From Tupaia tana (Eukaryota; Chordata; Mammalia; Scandentia; Tupaiidae), in the NCBI GenBank assembly GCA_026018925.1, contig JAKSZU010000020.1:44746568-44810567 (forward strand): a DNA stretch of 64,000 nucleotides. The letters run 5' to 3'. A model generated the notes under the pieces. That model worked only from the letters and a program-made list of their open reading frames with translations, ran no database searches and was not told the origin of the DNA. A program made the translations under genes and the position numbers. Shown piece after piece: positions 24,201 through 37,500 of this stretch. Numbering within the stretch: the first letter of the stretch is position 1; every line of letters begins with the position of its first letter.

Positions 24201-27200
24201 ACATTCCCACCAGCAGTAAAGGAGAGTTCCCCTTCACCACACCCCCACTGGCACTTATCATTTTACTTTTAAACTATCAGTTTGTAAAGTGAATATTCCA
24301 ACATGAATACATTTCTCACTAATCCAATTGGGAATATTATACATGTTATCTTCAACAGATAATAACCCGTTTCTTTGTCTCGTAAGTGTCTTGCCTCTCT
24401 ATTTTTCTCCTTAATGTCTTTCCTCAGACTCTCCTCCTCCTCCCACCCTCTTCCCACACTATATCTGGTAGGTATAACCATTTTCTATGTTTCTGTTTCC
24501 TATAGTTATTCAGTTTTGGCCATAGACTGCAGATAGTTGATATATATTAACTGGGGACATACAGTGTCTCTCCTTTATAACCTGTCTTACATCACTCAGC
24601 AGTAAATTTTCTATATTCATCCACTTTCTGTCAAAAGCCAGAGTATTGTTATGTATGGCTGAGTAGTATTCCATTGGAGTATATGAGCCTTACTTTTTCA
24701 ATCCATTCATCTGTTCTTGGGCGTTTGGGTCGGTTCCATTGTGAATAATGCCACAATAAACTTTGATGTGCAAGCACTTTTCCAACTAAGCATTCTTCTG
24801 TCCTTTGGGTAGATACTGGATCTAAGGACAGAAGATGCTGGATCATATGGTAGTTCTATTTTTAGATCTTTGAGGAATCTCCATATTGTTCTCCACAGTG
24901 GCTGGACCAGTTTACATTCCCACCAGCAGTGTAGGAGAGTTTCCCTTTCACCATGGTCCTACCAGCACTTACATTTTTTGTATTTTTTTAATCTTAGTCA
25001 TTCTGACTGGGTTTAGGTGGTATCTCATTGTGGTTTTGATCTGCATCTCCTTTATAATGAGGGATGTTGAACATTTTTTCATGTACCTTTTGGCTATTTG
25101 TATGTCTTCCTTAGATAGTGGCTTTTTCAACTTGTTCTCCCATCTTTTAATAGGGTTGATCGTCTTTTTTCGGGAAAGCTGCTTGAGTTCCCTGTGTATT
25201 CTGATTATCAGTCCCTTATCTGAGGCATAGTTTACAGAAATACTTTCCCTTTCTGAGGGCTGTGGATTGATACTAGTTACTGTGTCTTTTGCCATGGAGA
25301 AACTTCTTAATCTGATGTAATCTCACTTGTCTATTTTTGGGATTATTGACTGTGCTTTGGGGGGTGTTATTTAAGAAGTTTTTGACTACCCCAATGTCTC
25401 CCAGAGTTTTCCCAGTGTTTTTCAACAGTATTATTTTTTTGGTGTTTTTTTAAAAAAATTATTTTATTTAACTTTATTTATTTACTCATTTTAATTTGAC
25501 CATAGAGGGACAGAGTGAGAGAGAGAGAAATTGAGAAAGCAAGCCGCCGCGTTTGGGACTCCAACTGTGGTTCAGTGCCCTCAACCACCACACTACCTGC
25601 TGACCCCCAAAAGAGAATATACTGTAATCCCATGTGTGTGAAATTCCTAAAAAGGCAAATCTGTGGAGACAGAGAATAGACCTTGCCTGTTGTAGAGGTG
25701 GGAGTGAAGATTAACTGCAAGTGCCTGAGAGAGCTTTCTGGGTGGTGGAAGTATTTAGGGTGGTGGAAGTATTTAAAACTGGACTGTGATGATGGCTGCA
25801 CAACTGTATGAATTTAGGAAAACTCATGTACCTTTTTATACAGATGAACTTTATGGTATGTAAACTATATTTTATGGTATTTGAAGTAAGATATTCTGCA
25901 GGTCATAGAGCTCTGGGGTACATACCTCGTTCATCAGAATGTGGTGAAACTCAGTCATTATGGTGGGGTTAGCACAGGTCTGCTCAGGAAATTTTGGAGA
26001 ATAAATATGAGCTTAATGGTAAATTTAACATAGCATATGATCAAAATGCTGCCCTTATTATTTTCAGAGGTAGCGTCTACATACAGAGTACATTTTTTCT
26101 TTATTTCTAAGAGAGATTTTTGCTATAGGGGTGTGTGTGCTCACAGGAAGGGGAGAGAGAGAGAGAGAGACAGAAAGCGAGAAATCACCCCCCAGGGGAG
26201 ATGGCCACACTGCAATCCTTTCTCCTCCATTCTCCTCTTGGGATCTTGGGCATGCACACACACATGCCAGAATTGAGCCCCCCCCCCCCCCGAAAGGCAG
26301 TTTTAGCCCAAATAAATCAAAATCAAAAAGTGTTAAGAGAACTTTGCTTAATACTTAAAGCCAGGAAACAGGTTAGGATTCTGTTTGAATAGCAGGTACA
26401 TAGACCTATTCACAACTCGAGAGAAACAAAACTCCTTAACACTGGAAAACAAAGCATAGAAGGTCAGTAGTATTTTAGTCAAAAGTTACAAAATTCTATT
26501 TCACCAGTTCACACTCATGTTCTTCTGGTGTGGTTTGATCTTTCCATTTAAATTCTGGAAGATAATTTTCAACTCTGGACTTGTCCCTAGCATTAAGCTG
26601 GCCATTTTCTTAGCTGTTTTAGAACTCCTATTTCTGTGTGTGTGAACTTAGTTTTCCTGGGATAGCATTCTCTTTCAAACTTCTTGGAGAGCTGGTCTGG
26701 TGTTGGTAAATTCTTTCAGGTTTTGTTTATCTGAGAATGTTCTTGACTTCTCTTCCCATGTGAAAGATAATCTTGCCAGATATAGTATTCTTGGTTGAAA
26801 TCGTTTTTCACTCAATACTTTGAATATATTTTCCCATTCTTTCCTTGCTTTCATTGTTTCCAGTGAGAGTCCACTGTTAGCCTGATGGGATATCCTTTGT
26901 AGGTAACTTGATGTTTCTCTCTTGCCAGTCTGAGTATCTTGTCTTTGTCTGTGGGTTTGATCATTCTGGCTATAATGTGTTTTGGAGAAGATCTTTGTGG
27001 GTTGATCCTATTTGGATTCCTTTGTATTTCCTGGGTCTGGATCTTTGAATGCCTCTCTAGGTTGGGAAATTTCCTCCAGGATTTCATGGATAGATTGTCA
27101 ATGCCCTCATTAATCTCTTCACCTTCTGGGATACTGATTATCTGGACATTTAATGGTATCCTGTATTTCTTGTATATTATTCTCATTTTTCGGGGGTTAT

Positions 27201-30200
27201 TTTCTCAGTCTTTGTGGTGAATGTTACTAGTCCAGTGATCCGGTCTTCTTACATCTGAAATTCGATTTTCTATATGATCTAGTCTGCTTTTAATACTTTC
27301 AAAGGAGGTTTTGACTTCCTTTATTATAGCCTTCATCTCCAACAGTTCAATTTGATTCTTTTTTATGGTATGTATTTCCTGTTTTAACTCTTGCAAGAAC
27401 TTCCTCACCTCGTGGAACTCATAGGCTTTTTTGTTCTAGTGTTGTTCATTGTCTCTCTTCCATGTCTGTTGGTGTTGTCACTATGAATACTCTAAATTCT
27501 TTATCAGACATTTTCATGAGTTCCACTGTACTATCTGTGGATGAAGAGGAGTTATTCTTTACCCTTGGGGGTGAGGAATTTTCTCAGTTTTGGATATTTC
27601 TTGTGCCCCTGCAGTGATTTCTAGTCATCTGATGGGTTATCGTTTCTTCCTAATTTCTGGAAGACCAATCTGAGTTATCAGAGGTGCATAGGAGGATGTA
27701 GTCTTCAACGTCTTTGGTGTTGCATTTTTCTCCAGAGTCTCTACTAGGGTAAATTCTGAGCAGAATATCTTCATTGCATAATCTCTGAAATCACTAGATC
27801 TCAGCTCTCATGGCGGACGCAGTCTTCTCCCAGCAGTAGTATTATAGTTTGAGGTCTTAAGTTTAGATCTTAGATCCACTTTTAGTTGAATTTTGTTAAT
27901 GGTGAGAGGTAGGAGTTCAGATTCATTGTTCTGCAAGTGGATATACACTTTTTCCAACAACATTTGCTAAAGAAGTTTTCCTATACCTACTGGATTGACT
28001 AGTACCCTTTGTAAAAAAGCAATTGGCGGGAATAGCAGAGTGATGGCTATGTCGCTGAACTCCCATGTAGTTGACCGCAGTTCGCATCCCGGACCCGGTG
28101 GCTTAAAACTCACGCCGGGTGTGTGTGCGTGCATGCCCAAGATCCCAAGAGGAGAACAGAGGAGAAGGGATTGCCGCGTGGCCATCCCCCCCGGGGAGTG
28201 ATTTCTCGCTTTCTGTCTCTCTGTCTCTCTCTCTCTCTGTCTGGCGAGTGCACATGCCCTATAGCAAAAACCTCTCAAAAAAAAAAAAAAATCAATTGGC
28301 TATGTGTTCGGAAGTTTATTTCGGGGTCTCTATTTAGTTCCATAGCTCCACCTGTCTGTTTCTGTGCCAATACCATGCTGTTTTGATTATCAAAACTTTG
28401 TAGTATCTTTTTGGGTCAGGGAGTGAGATGCTGCCCACTCCACTCTTCTTGTGCAGGATTGCTTTGACAATACAAGGTCTTTTATGATTCCAGACAAATT
28501 GTATTATTGTCTTTTCTATATATGTGAAGAAGGTCTCTGGCACTTTGATTGAGATTACATTAAATATGTAGATTAATTTGGGTAGAATTGCCATTTTGAT
28601 TATATTAATTCTTCCAATCCAGGAACATAGGACATCCTTTTAATTTTTTGTATCGTTTTCAATTTCTTTTTTTAACTTCTTTTAGTTGTTTGTCCTTGTG
28701 GAAGTCTTTAATTTCATTGGCTATATTTATTGCTAAGTATCTTATACTTTTTTGTGGCCATGGTAAATGGAATTACTTTCTTCAGTTCTATCTCAGTCTG
28801 ACTGCTGTTTGTATACAGAAATGCTATATAGATTTCTGTGTGTTGATTTTGTATCCTGAAACTTTATTTATTTATTAGTACTTCCAGAAATTTTTTATGA
28901 ATACCATTCGCTATTCTGTGTATACAGTTATGTCATTGGCAAATAGAGGTAATTTCACCTCTTCTTTTCCTATTTGAATGCCTTTTATTTTATTCTCTTT
29001 TCTGATTGTGTTGGCTAGGACTTCCACTACTATATTGAAAAGGAGTGGAGAAAGTGGGCATCCTTGTCTTGTACCAGTTTTTAGTGGATAAACTTTCATC
29101 TTTTCTCCATTCAGGATGATGTCAGCTATAGGTTTTTCATAGATAGCTTTTATTGTGTTGAGGAATGACCCTTGTATGCCGACCTTGCTGAGTGTTTGAT
29201 TGTGAAGGAATGTTGTATCTTATCAAATGCTTTTTCTGCATCAATTGATATGATCATATGGTTTTTATCTTTCTTCCTGCTAATATGATGTACTGCATTT
29301 ATGATTTTATGTATGTTGAATCATCCTTGCATCCCTGGAATAAAGCCCACGTGATCATGATGTAAAATCTTTTTTTATATGTTGTTGGATATGCTTTGCT
29401 AGTATCTTGTTGAGAATCTTTACATCTATATTCATCAGAGATTTTGATCTGTAGTTTTCCTTCCTTGTCCTGTCTGTGTCTGTTTTTAGGATAAGTGTGA
29501 TAGAAGCTTCAAACAATGAATTTGGGAGAGTTCCGCCCTTTTGGATCTTTAGATATAACTTGAGTAGAATGGAGATTAACTCTTCTTTAAAAGTTTTGTA
29601 GAATTCAGAGGTGAATCCATCAGGGCCAGGGCTTTTCTCTGTTGAAAGGTTATTACTGATTCAATCTCCTGGCTTGTTATGGGCCTACTCAGGCTTTCTA
29701 TATCCTTTTGTCTCAAACTTGGTAAATATGTGTGTCGAGGAATTTGTCCAACTCATATTTTCTTGTTTCTTGGCATATAGTTTTTTATAGTATCCTCTAA
29801 TGATGTTTTATATTTCTATTATGTCTGTTGTTAAATTGCCTGCTTCATTGCAAATTTAGTTTGCATGCTTCCTTTCTCTCTTCTTACTTAGTCTAGCTAG
29901 TGGGGTATCGATTTTGTTTATCTTTTCGAAGAACCATCTTTTACTGTCATTTATAGAAATTCAGTTTGTTTATTTTCTATTTCATTTATTTCTGCTTGGG
30001 TATTTATTATTTCTTTTCTCCTCGAGTTATTGATTTTTTTTTTCTGTTGCTTTTCCAGTTTTCTGAGGCATGATGTTATGTGGTCCATTTGCCTTCTTTT
30101 TGTCTTCTTTTTATGTGCACTAATTGCTATGAACTTCCCTCTTATGACTGCTTTTACAGTGTCCCAAAGATTATGGTAACTGCTGTACTCACTTTCATTG

Positions 30201-33200
30201 GCATCCATTAACCTTTTGATTTCATTGTTTATTTCTTCAGTAGTTGTGAAGTCATTCAGGAGTAGGTTATTTAGTTTCCATGTATTTGTGTATTTTTGAG
30301 TATTTTTCTTGAAATTAATATCATGTTTAATTCCATCCTGTTCTGAGAAGATTCTAGATATAGTTTCTATATCTTTGAATCTGTAAAGGCTTGCTTTATA
30401 CCTTTTCTATTATGTGGTCTGTCTTCGAAAAGGTTCCATGTGGGGGTGAGTAAAGAGTGTATCTCCTGGTTTTTTTTTTTTTCTATTTTCAGAGTATATT
30501 TAATTTTATTTATTTATAATTTTTAATTAATTAATTTTTCATTTCATTTTCTTTTATACATTCAATTACATTATTATTTGTCTTACAAAATGGATATTTC
30601 AACAGATGAACATTTCTCCCTAATAGAGTTGAAAAAACTACAAAATATCTTCAACAGATAATACCACAATTCTTTGTGACATTAATACTTTGCCTCCCTA
30701 TTTTTCTTCTAAGTGTCCTTCCTCAGACTCTCCTCTTGCACACATACTATATCTGGTATTTACATCTATATACTGTGTTTGTGTATCTTTTAGTGAATTA
30801 GTTTAAGTCATAGAGTGCGGACACTTGGTATATATTAAGTAGGGACATCCAATGCCTCTCCTTCATAGCCTGGCTTGCTTCACTCAGCAGTAAGTCTTCC
30901 ATATTCATCCACTTCCTGTCAAAAGCCAGGGTTTGTTTTTTTGTTTTTGTTTTTGTTTTGTTTTTTTTTAGGGCTGAATAGTATTCCATTTAGTATATTT
31001 GTCACAGTTTTTCTATCCATTCATCTATTCGTGGGCATTTGGGTTGTTTCCATGACTTACCAGTTGTGAATAGTGCCACACTAAACATCTATATGCAAGC
31101 ACTTTTCCAATTAAGTATTCTTCTGTCATTTGGGTAGATACCAAGGAGTGGGATTGCTGAATCATATGGTAGTTCTATTTGTAGATTTTTGAGGAATCTC
31201 CAAATTGTTCTCCACAGTGGCTGGACCAATTTACATTCACACCAGCAGTGTAAGAGAGTTCCCCTTTCACCACACCCCCTCCAGCACTTATCATTTTTTT
31301 TTTTTAATCTTAGTCATTCTGACTGGGGTTAGGTGGTATCTCATTGTGGTTTTGATTTGCATTTCCCTTACAATGAGGGATGTTGAGCATTTTTTCATAT
31401 GCCTTTTAGCTATTCGTGTCATTTCTAGAGAGTGTTTTTTTTTTTTTTTTTTCAACTCATTCTCCCATCTTTTAATAGGATTGATCGTCTTTTTTCAGAA
31501 CAGCTGCTTGAGTTCCTTGTGAATTCTGGTTATAAGTCCCTTATCTGACACATAGATTACAAAAATATTTTTCCATTCTGAGGACTTTTGGTTCACACTA
31601 ATTACTGTGTCTTTTGCCATGTAGAAACTTCTTAGTCTGATGTAATCCCACTTGTCTATTTTGGGGATTATTTACTGCATTGGGGGTCTTATTTAAGAAG
31701 TCTTTCCCTACCTCATTGTCTCCCAGAGTTTCCCCAGTGTTTTCCAGGAGCATTTTTAAGTTTGGGTTCTTAGATTTAGATCTTTGATCCACGTTGACTT
31801 GATTTGTGTCAGATGTGAGAGGTAGGGGTTCAGATTCATCTTTCTGCAGTTGGAAATCCAGTTTTTCCAGCACCATTTGCTGAAGAGGATTCCCTTTTCA
31901 CACTGTATTGACTGGTACCCCTTGTAAAAAGTCAGTTGACTGTATGTTTGGGAATTTATTTCTGGGTACTCTATTCTGTTCCATTGGTCCACATGTCTGT
32001 TCCTGTGCCAGTACCATGCTGTTTTGATTACCACAGCTTTGTAGTATAGTTTTGGGTCAGGGAGTGAGATGCCGCCCACTCCACTCTTCTTGTGCAGAAT
32101 TGCTTTGGCAATACGGGGTCTTTTTTGATTCCAGACAAACTCTGTGATTATCTTTCCTAGATCTGTGAAGAATGTGTCTGGTACTTTGGTTGGCATCACA
32201 TTAAATATGTAGATTAATTTCGGTAAAATTGCCATTTTGATTACATTAATTCTTCCAGTCCAGGAACATGGGATATCCTTCCATTTTTTGGTGTCATTTT
32301 CAATTTCTTTTTTTATCTTCTCGTAGTTTTCCTTGTGGATGTCTTTAACTTATTTGGTTAGATTTATCCCTAGGTATCTTATACTTTTTGTTGCTATGGT
32401 AAATGGAACAACTTTTTTTTCAGTTCTATCTCAGTTTGCCAGTTGTTCGTATGTGGAGATGCTATAGATTTCTGGATATTAATTTTGTATCCTGCAACTT
32501 TACTGTATTCATTACTTCTAAAAATTTTATCATAGAAACCATTGGATCTTCTATGTATACAGTTGTGTCATCTTCAAATAGAGACAGTTTTACCTCTTCT
32601 TTTCCTGTTTGAATGCCTTTTATTTTTTCCTCTTTTCTGATTGTGTTGGCCAGGACTTCCAGTACTATACTGAAGAGAAGTGGAGAAAGTGGGCAACCTT
32701 GTCTTAGACCTGTTTTAGTGGAAAAGCTTTGAGCTTTTCGCCATTGATCATGATGTTCGCTATGGGTTTTTCATAGATAGCTTTTATTGTGTTGAGAAAT
32801 GACCCTTCTATGCCGATTTTGCTGAGAGTCTTGATCATGAAGGGATGTTGTATCTTATCAAATGCTTTTTGTGCATCAATTGATATGTCCATATGGTTTT
32901 TATCTTTCTTCCTGTTAATATGGTGTATTACATTTATGGTTTTGCGTATGTTGAACCAACCTTGCATTCCTGGAATAAATCCTGCCTGATCATGATGTTT
33001 AATTTTTTTTACTAGTTGTTGTATACGATTTGCTAGTATCTTGTTGCTAATCTTTGCGTCTATATTCATCAGGGATATTGGTCTATAGTTTTCCTTCCTT
33101 TTCCTGTCCTTATCTATGTTAAGGATAAGGGTGATAGAGGCTTCATAGAATGAATTAGGGAGAGATTCACTCCTTTGTATCTTGAGAAATAACTTGAGCA

Positions 33201-34498
33201 GGATGGGGTTTAAGTCTTCTTTGTAAGTTTTGTAGACTTCAGAGGTGAATTCATCAGGGCCAGGGCTTTTCTTTGTTGGGAGATCATTCATTACTGATTC
33301 AGTCTTCTGGGTTGTTATGGGCCTATTCAGGCTTTCTATATCCACCTGGCTCAATATAGGTAGATTATATTTGCCCAGGAATATATCCTTCTCATCCAGA
33401 TTACCTTGTTCCTTGGCATACAGATATTCATAGTATCCTCTAATAATGTTTTGTATTTCTACTATGTCTCTCCCTTTTAGATCTAACAGTCTTTTCTTCA
33501 CATATTTGGGTGCTCCTTTGTTAGGCGCATAGATATTAGTAAGCGTTTTATCTTCTTGATTGATTGACCCTTTTACTACAATGTAGTGCTCTTCTTTGTC
33601 TCTTCTAACAGTTTTTGTTTTAAATCCTATTTTGTCAGAAATTAGTATTACAACTCCAGCTCTTTTTTGGTTCCCATTTGCGTGGAAAACCTTTTTCAAA
33701 CCCTTCCCTTTCAATCTGTGTATGTCTTTATCCATGAAGTGTATTTTTCTCTAGGCAACAAATAGAGGATTTTTGTTTTTTAATCCATTCAGCAAGTCTG
33801 TGTCTCTTGATTGGAGAATTTAATCTATTAACATTCAGTGTAATTATCAATGTTACTGGACCTGTCCTGACGTTTAAGTTGGCCATTGTCTTAGTTTCCT
33901 TTTACTCCTTTGTTCTGGCTGTTACTTCTTTAGTTTTCCTTGAACAGTACTTTCTTCAGGGTTTCTTGGAGAGCTGACCTGGTGCTAGCAAATTCGTTCA
34001 GGTTTTGTTTGTATGATAAGATTTTTTTAAATTATTATTTATTTAATTTTATTTATTTATTCATTTATTTTAATTTGACCGGAGAGAAATAGAGAGAGAG
34101 AGAGAGAGAGGGAAAGGGAGAAAGGAAGCCGCCAGGTCCGGGACTCGAACTGTGGTCGGCTATGTGGGAGTGTCCAGCACCTTAACCACCATGCCACCTG
34201 CTGGTCCCCTGTCTGATAAGATTTTAATCTTTTTTCCCATGTGAATAGAATGAACATACTATAAAGTAGCACCTAGCTGGGGCTATATAACTTACAGCAG
34301 TCATCAAATATGTATTTTTAATGCTTTCTTTTAATTTAAAGAAACATTTTTTGTGTTTTTTGTTTGAAACATTTTTAAAAATTAATTAATTTACATTAAT
34401 TCCCTAAGCATCGTCACAGCATACAAAATGTGATTTCCCATCCAGAATATACTGCATAGTGCATGTTATCATTGTTATCATCAATAATTTTCCATTTC

Positions 34499-34541
<43 letters not shown>

Positions 34542-37500
34542 CATATATTTATGTATATATATTTTTAACCCCTATTTCTGACCCTCTGCCCTTTCCCACC
34601 CTCTTCTCACACTGTCTCTGGTGTCTACAGTTGTCTTCCATTCTTTCCCCCCATTTTATTGATCACACAATTTTTTAAATAATCTAACCACTTTCAATAG
34701 CAAGTTCAGCTGGTAATTTCAAGAAAAGCAGTTTTAACTTTAATAAATCAAAGAAATGCTAAGGAACTTTGCTTAAAACTTAAAGCCATGAAATAGGTTA
34801 GGATTTTGTTCAAATAGTAGGTACATGAACCTATCGACAGGTCAAAAATCTTTTAAAACTGGACAACAAAGCTTAGAAGAAAATCTGCAGTATTTTAGTC
34901 AAAAGTCATAAAATGCTATTTCATGGGACCAGCAGTTAGCGTAATGGCTATGTTGCTGAACTCCCATGTAGTCTACCGCAGTTTGAGTCCTGGACGTGGT
35001 GGCTTGAACTCACGCCGGGTACGTGTGCGTGTGTGCCCAAGATCCCGAGAGGAGAATGGAGGAGAAGGGATTGTGGCGTGGCCATCCCCCTACGGGATGG
35101 ATGGTGATTTCTCACTTTCTGTCTCTCTCTCTCTCTGTCTTTCTTTCTGGCGAGCCGTACGCGCCCGGTAGCAAAATCCTCTCCCTCAAAAAAAAAAAAA
35201 AAAAAAAAAAAGGCTGTTTCAGCTGTTCAGTCTCATGTACTTTATCTTCTATCGTGGTTAGATCTTCCTGATTGAATTCTGGGCTATAATATTCAACTCC
35301 AGACTTGTCCCTATGATTAAGTTGGCCATTTTCTTAGTTTTTGAACTCTTATTTCTGTGTGTCTGAATTTAATTTTCCTGATATAGCACTTGGAGATCTG
35401 GTCTGTTGCTGGTAAATTCTTTCAGGTTTTGTTTATCTGAGAATGTTCTTGTCTTTTCTTCCTATATGAAGGATAATCTTGCCGGGTAAAGTATTCTTGG
35501 TTGAAATTGCTTTTCCCTTAACACTTTCAATGTATATTCTCATTGTTTCTTCGCTTGCATTGTTTCCAATGAGTGGTCTTCTGTCCATTCTTTCTTTAGT
35601 TTTCCTGGAACAGGACTCTTCAGAGTTTCTTGAAGAGCTGGTCTGGTGTTGGCAAATTGTTTCAGGTTTAGTTTCAGAAGATTTTAATCTTTATTTCCCA
35701 TATGAAGGATAATCTTGCTTGATATAATAATATTGATTGAAATTGTGTATTTGTCAACACTTTCAATATATCTTCCCATTCTTTCCTTGCTTGCATTGTT
35801 TCTGTTGAAAGGTCTGGTGTTTGCCTGATAGGGTTACCTTTATAAGTCACATATCATTTCTCTCTTGCCAATTTGAGTACCTTGTCTTTATCTGTAGTTT
35901 TGGCCAGTCTGGCTAAGATATGACTTAGGGAGGATTTTCCTGTGTTGATTCTATATGGGGTCCTTCGTATTTCTTGGGTCTGGATGTTTGAGTGCTTCTC
36001 TAGACTTGGAAAGTTTTCTTCCAGAATTTCATGGGATAGATTTTCCATGCCCATGGGAACCAGCAGTTAGCGTAATGGCTATGTCGCTGGACTCCCACGT
36101 AGTCGACCGCTGTTCACATCCCGGACCCGGTGGCTTAAAACTCACGCCGGGCGTTTGTGCGTGCGTGCCCAAGATCCCGGGAGGAGAATGGAGGAGAAGG
36201 GATTGCGGCGTGGCCATCCCCTCTTGGGGGTGATTTCTCGCTTTCTATCTCTCTCTCTCTCTCTGTCTGTCTGGCGAGCGCACGCGCCCTATAGTGAAAA
36301 ATCTCTAAAAAAAAAAAAAAAAAAAAAATTCCATGCCCTTATTAGTTTCTTCACTTTCTGGGATACCAGTTATTCAGATGTTTGGAATTTTAATGTAATG
36401 TAGTATTTCTCATTATCCTCATGCTATTTTCTCTGTCTTTTTAGTGTTTTTTTCCTAGGTCAGAGGTTTTATCTTCTACATCAGTGCTTTGAACTTTAGC
36501 ATGGTCTGGTCTAATCAGCTTTTAATACTTTTGAGAGAGTTTTTTATTTTCTGTATTATAGACTTCATCTCTAATAGTTCCATCTGATTCTTTCTTAGAG
36601 CATCCATTTCTTCTTTAAAATCCTGGAAGGACTTCCTCATCTCCTGGAGTTCATTATCTCTTTTCTGTTCCAACTCATAGAGTTTTGTCACTATGAATGT
36701 TCTGAATTCTTACTCTGACATTTCAGTAACTTCTGTTTTTTCAAGAGATGTAGGAGAGTTATGTTGTGTTCTTTTGATGGAGACATATTTCCTGGTTATT
36801 TCACACCTGAGGGTCTCCTTCTACTTCTAGCCTTCGGGTGATATATTCACTTTTGGATACCTTTTTGGAGAATGTACCTGCCACTGGGAACAAGTTTGCT
36901 TCCCTTTTACTGTGGATCTCTCTTCTGCTGTGTTTAGCAATGAGGTCCCCACAGGAGGAGTCTTCTATTCAGGTGTGTAAAGAGCAATTTTTCCCTTTCC
37001 AAAGGTGATTCAGTAAAAGGGAGGATCCCAGGGAGCCTCACAATACAAGTGTATTTGAAAACTGTGATTCTAGACCTGTCTAGTCCCTCTGGGTGGGTGG
37101 AGGATGACAAGAAGATGACAATATAAGAGAGAAGAAAAAAGAGTATGAAAGAGAAAAAAAAGGTAGTGCACTGTGCAGTAGTGGTGCAATTTCACCAGGG
37201 GGCTGCAGATGGAATTGGGCTCTGCTGGTGTGCTGGGGGCTGCCTTGTGTTATAAGAAGAAATAGGAAATTAGCAAATGAAATTTGCAAATGAAAAAAGG
37301 AAAAGAAAAAGCAGCCTACCTTTCTGAGGTTGGGGTAGCTGGGCTGGGGCCTGAGCTGAAGCTGGGGCCTGGGTCAGTGAAAGGCCTTGAGTCAGTTTCC
37401 CCTGACTGGCCAGGGTGCTGCAGATGGAACTGGGCTCTGCTGGAGAGCTGGGGCCTGCCCTTTTAGGCAGGGGGGCTTTGAGGTTGGGAGAAACTGGGCT

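Larger units (their letters stand above)
25432..27835 (-). mobile_element. HAL1-like (ORF1-only L1) composite insertion
   Basis: Inserted in an L1 with an 8-bp direct repeat, AGTATTAT at 25424-25431 and 27836-27843. On the minus strand: a 5' UTR with a GCGTCCGCC segment near 27815, ORF1 (27408-26851), then a tail with no ORF2 that matches the copy at 34715-35280. Beyond 26290 lie a SINE and an L1M-like segment before the T-rich end. Either a half-LINE with extra 3' sequence or several nested events. Confidence 0.55.
30485..34245 (-). mobile_element. L1 with internal ORF2 deletion, antisense
   Basis: 3' UTR at 30540-30830, ORF2 up to about 33735, then inter-ORF sequence to 34245, 5'-truncated. 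Compared with the copy at 43562-49780 it lacks about 0.8 kb between EN and RT (junction near 33470). RT box is FEDD instead of FADD (near 32580). A type B SINE lies at 34030-34208. Confidence 0.85.
34340..35583 (-). mobile_element. HAL1-like 3' portion, antisense
   Basis: Its tail (34715-35280) matches 26290-26600, the tail of the other HAL1-like copy. It ends near 34340 with the same 3' UTR words as 305-445. No ORF2 sequence lies between the ORF1-proximal part (35290-35583) and the 3' end. Split by a SINE at 34925-35212. Confidence 0.6.

Noticed and set aside
34925-35010. SINE heads as real tRNA genes (A and B boxes present)
   Set aside because: No cloverleaf with matching acceptor stem; they are joined to SINE bodies with poly(A) tails and TSDs.
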